From the NCBI GenBank assembly GCA_003501385.1, contig DNPN01000211.1, positions 34,136 to 41,629 on the forward strand: a stretch of 7,494 bases of DNA, in the 5' to 3' direction. This document shows, in pieces, positions 6,792-7,494 of this stretch. A program made the translations under genes and the position numbers. This stretch comes from Rhizobium sp. GTDB lineage: Bacteria > Pseudomonadota > Alphaproteobacteria > Rhizobiales > Rhizobiaceae. How positions within the stretch are numbered: position 1 is the stretch's first letter; each line of letters begins with the position of its first letter. The notes beneath the pieces are model-generated. The model worked only from the letters and a program-made list of their open reading frames with translations, was not told the DNA's origin and ran no database searches.

Positions 6792-6910
6792 AATCTCATT
6801 GCGTGTAGATGCGAGGGCACGTGCCGTAGCCTTTGATCCCGGCAATTTCCTGCCCGGACCAGCGTGTGAGAGGCAAATTTTAAGCATATTCATCAACAGA
6901 GGTTAACTAT

Positions 6911-6926
6911 CGCTCAGCAATGAGCG
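6911..6926 (-). terminator. Short hairpin downstream of the MurA-like gene
   Basis: CGCTCA and TGAGCG arms (6911-6916 and 6921-6926) around a four-base loop, a perfect six-base-pair stem 24 bases after the stop codon of the MurA-like gene. No T-run follows on the minus strand. It is a weak candidate for a transcript end. Confidence 0.35.
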
Positions 6927-6950
6927 TATGGGTGATGGCGCATGCGTGCC

Positions 6951-7494
6951 TCATTCCCAGCGGACTTTTGCGCCCAGCGCCGTCAGCTTTTCGACAAAAT
7001 GCGGATAGGCGCGACGCAGCGGATCGGCATTTTGAATGCGGGTTACGCCTTTCACCTGCACCGCTGCCACCAGCAAGGCCACAACCACGCGAATGATATA
7101 GGGGGCTTCCACCACAGCCGGGCGCAATTGATTGTTGCCAAACACCACAAGCCGATGCGGATCAGACAGATGCACGCGCGCGCCAAATTTCAGAAGCTCG
7201 CCCGTCCAGCCCAGGGCACCTTCATAGACCTTGTTCCAAAACATGATGTCGCCTTCGCAGCCCACGGCAACGCCAATGGCTTGCGGCAGAAGATCGGCTG
7301 GAAAATACGGCCAAGGGGCGGCTTCGATCTTCGGCAGCAATTCAGTGGTAAAGGGTTCGGTAATCTTGCGGGTCCAGCCGGTCACGGTTACGGCCTGATC
7401 TTCCACCGCAAACTCAAGGCCCAGCTTGCCGAACTGGCGCAGGATCAGCTCCATATGCTCGCCAATCCCGGATTCCCCCCGCAGCCGTCCGCCG
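6951..7494 (-). CDS. MurA-like enolpyruvyl transferase, C-terminal part only
   Basis: The frame runs open from the window edge to TGA at 6951-6953, giving 180 residues of an expected 420 or so. It matches the C-terminal part of UDP-N-acetylglucosamine 1-carboxyvinyltransferase (MurA), which adds enolpyruvate to UDP-GlcNAc in the first committed step of peptidoglycan synthesis. PWPYFPADLLPQA corresponds to E. coli PYPGFPTDMQAQ, including the active-site aspartate. LLKFGARV, IIRVVVALLVAA and LRRAYPHFVEKLTALGAKV match the later blocks, with the arginines equivalent to R371 and R397. The MurA ENRF segment reads EGAL here, so that arginine is missing. This and other changes suggest a paralogue with another substrate rather than the housekeeping enzyme. 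ATG at 7452-7454 is internal, since the frame continues upstream with family-like sequence. The catalytic cysteine region lies outside the window. Confidence 0.85.
   Translation of the reverse strand, partial: GGRLRGESGIGEHMELILRQFGKLGLEFAVEDQAVTVTGWTRKITEPFTTELLPKIEAAPWPYFPADLLPQAIGVAVGCEGDIMFWNKVYEGALGWTGELLKFGARVHLSDPHRLVVFGNNQLRPAVVEAPYIIRVVVALLVAAVQVKGVTRIQNADPLRRAYPHFVEKLTALGAKVRWE

Larger units (their letters stand above)
6496..6950. other. 455-bp AT-rich non-coding region upstream of the chemoreceptor
   Basis: No protein-coding signal on either strand. The part nearest the chemoreceptor holds its GGAGG ribosome binding site and a small hairpin at 6559-6579. The middle (about 6605-6800) is strongly AT-rich. 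It carries a direct repeat AATTTAGAT (6631-6639 and 6676-6684), a short inverted repeat AAAGAA/TTCTTT (6731-6747) and a 16-bp palindrome (6776-6791). The part next to the MurA-like gene has the palindrome GGCACGTGCC (6816-6825) and a hairpin at 6911-6926. The chemoreceptor promoter should be here, but I could not identify it. Confidence 0.6.

Overview
The window looks like chromosomal DNA of an alphaproteobacterium, most likely Rhizobiales (Rhizobium/Agrobacterium type). The basis is the protein character: an alphaproteobacterial-style LepA, a chemoreceptor with two HAMP domains and a C-terminal xWxxF tail, a small DnaB-like ATPase and a divergent MurA-like paralogue. This is inference from sequence style; no database was searched.

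Layout. 1-1656 (+): lepA (elongation factor 4) without about its first 50 codons. 1667-1705: a perfect 16-bp stem-loop between convergent genes. 1709-2422 (-): a 237-aa stand-alone ATPase with DnaB-type motifs. 2423-2926: a divergent intergenic region that carries a structured leader for the next gene. 2927-4450 (+): a 507-aa ABC-F ATPase. 4454-4492: a hairpin between convergent genes. 4540-6495 (-): a 651-aa methyl-accepting chemotaxis protein. 6496-6950: AT-rich non-coding DNA upstream of the chemoreceptor. 6951-7494 (-): the C-terminal 180 codons of a MurA/EPSP-synthase-superfamily protein that runs off the window.

The most interesting part is the leader of the ABC-F gene. A candidate promoter is followed by a 24-codon ORF with a perfect AAGGAGG Shine-Dalgarno sequence five bases before its GTG start. 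The ORF ends inside a 10-bp hairpin. A second hairpin is followed by a weak T-run. Codons 9-14 of the small ORF can pair over about 13 bp with a segment just before the ABC-F ribosome binding site. Together this looks like translation-dependent attenuation of an ABC-F translation factor, as is known for antibiotic-responsive ABC-F genes in other bacteria. Here it is a hypothesis from base pairing only.

Two genes concern translation (LepA and the ABC-F protein), one chemotaxis and one possibly amino-sugar or envelope metabolism. Nothing suggests a single shared pathway, and I see no insertion sequence, CRISPR array, tRNA or rRNA.
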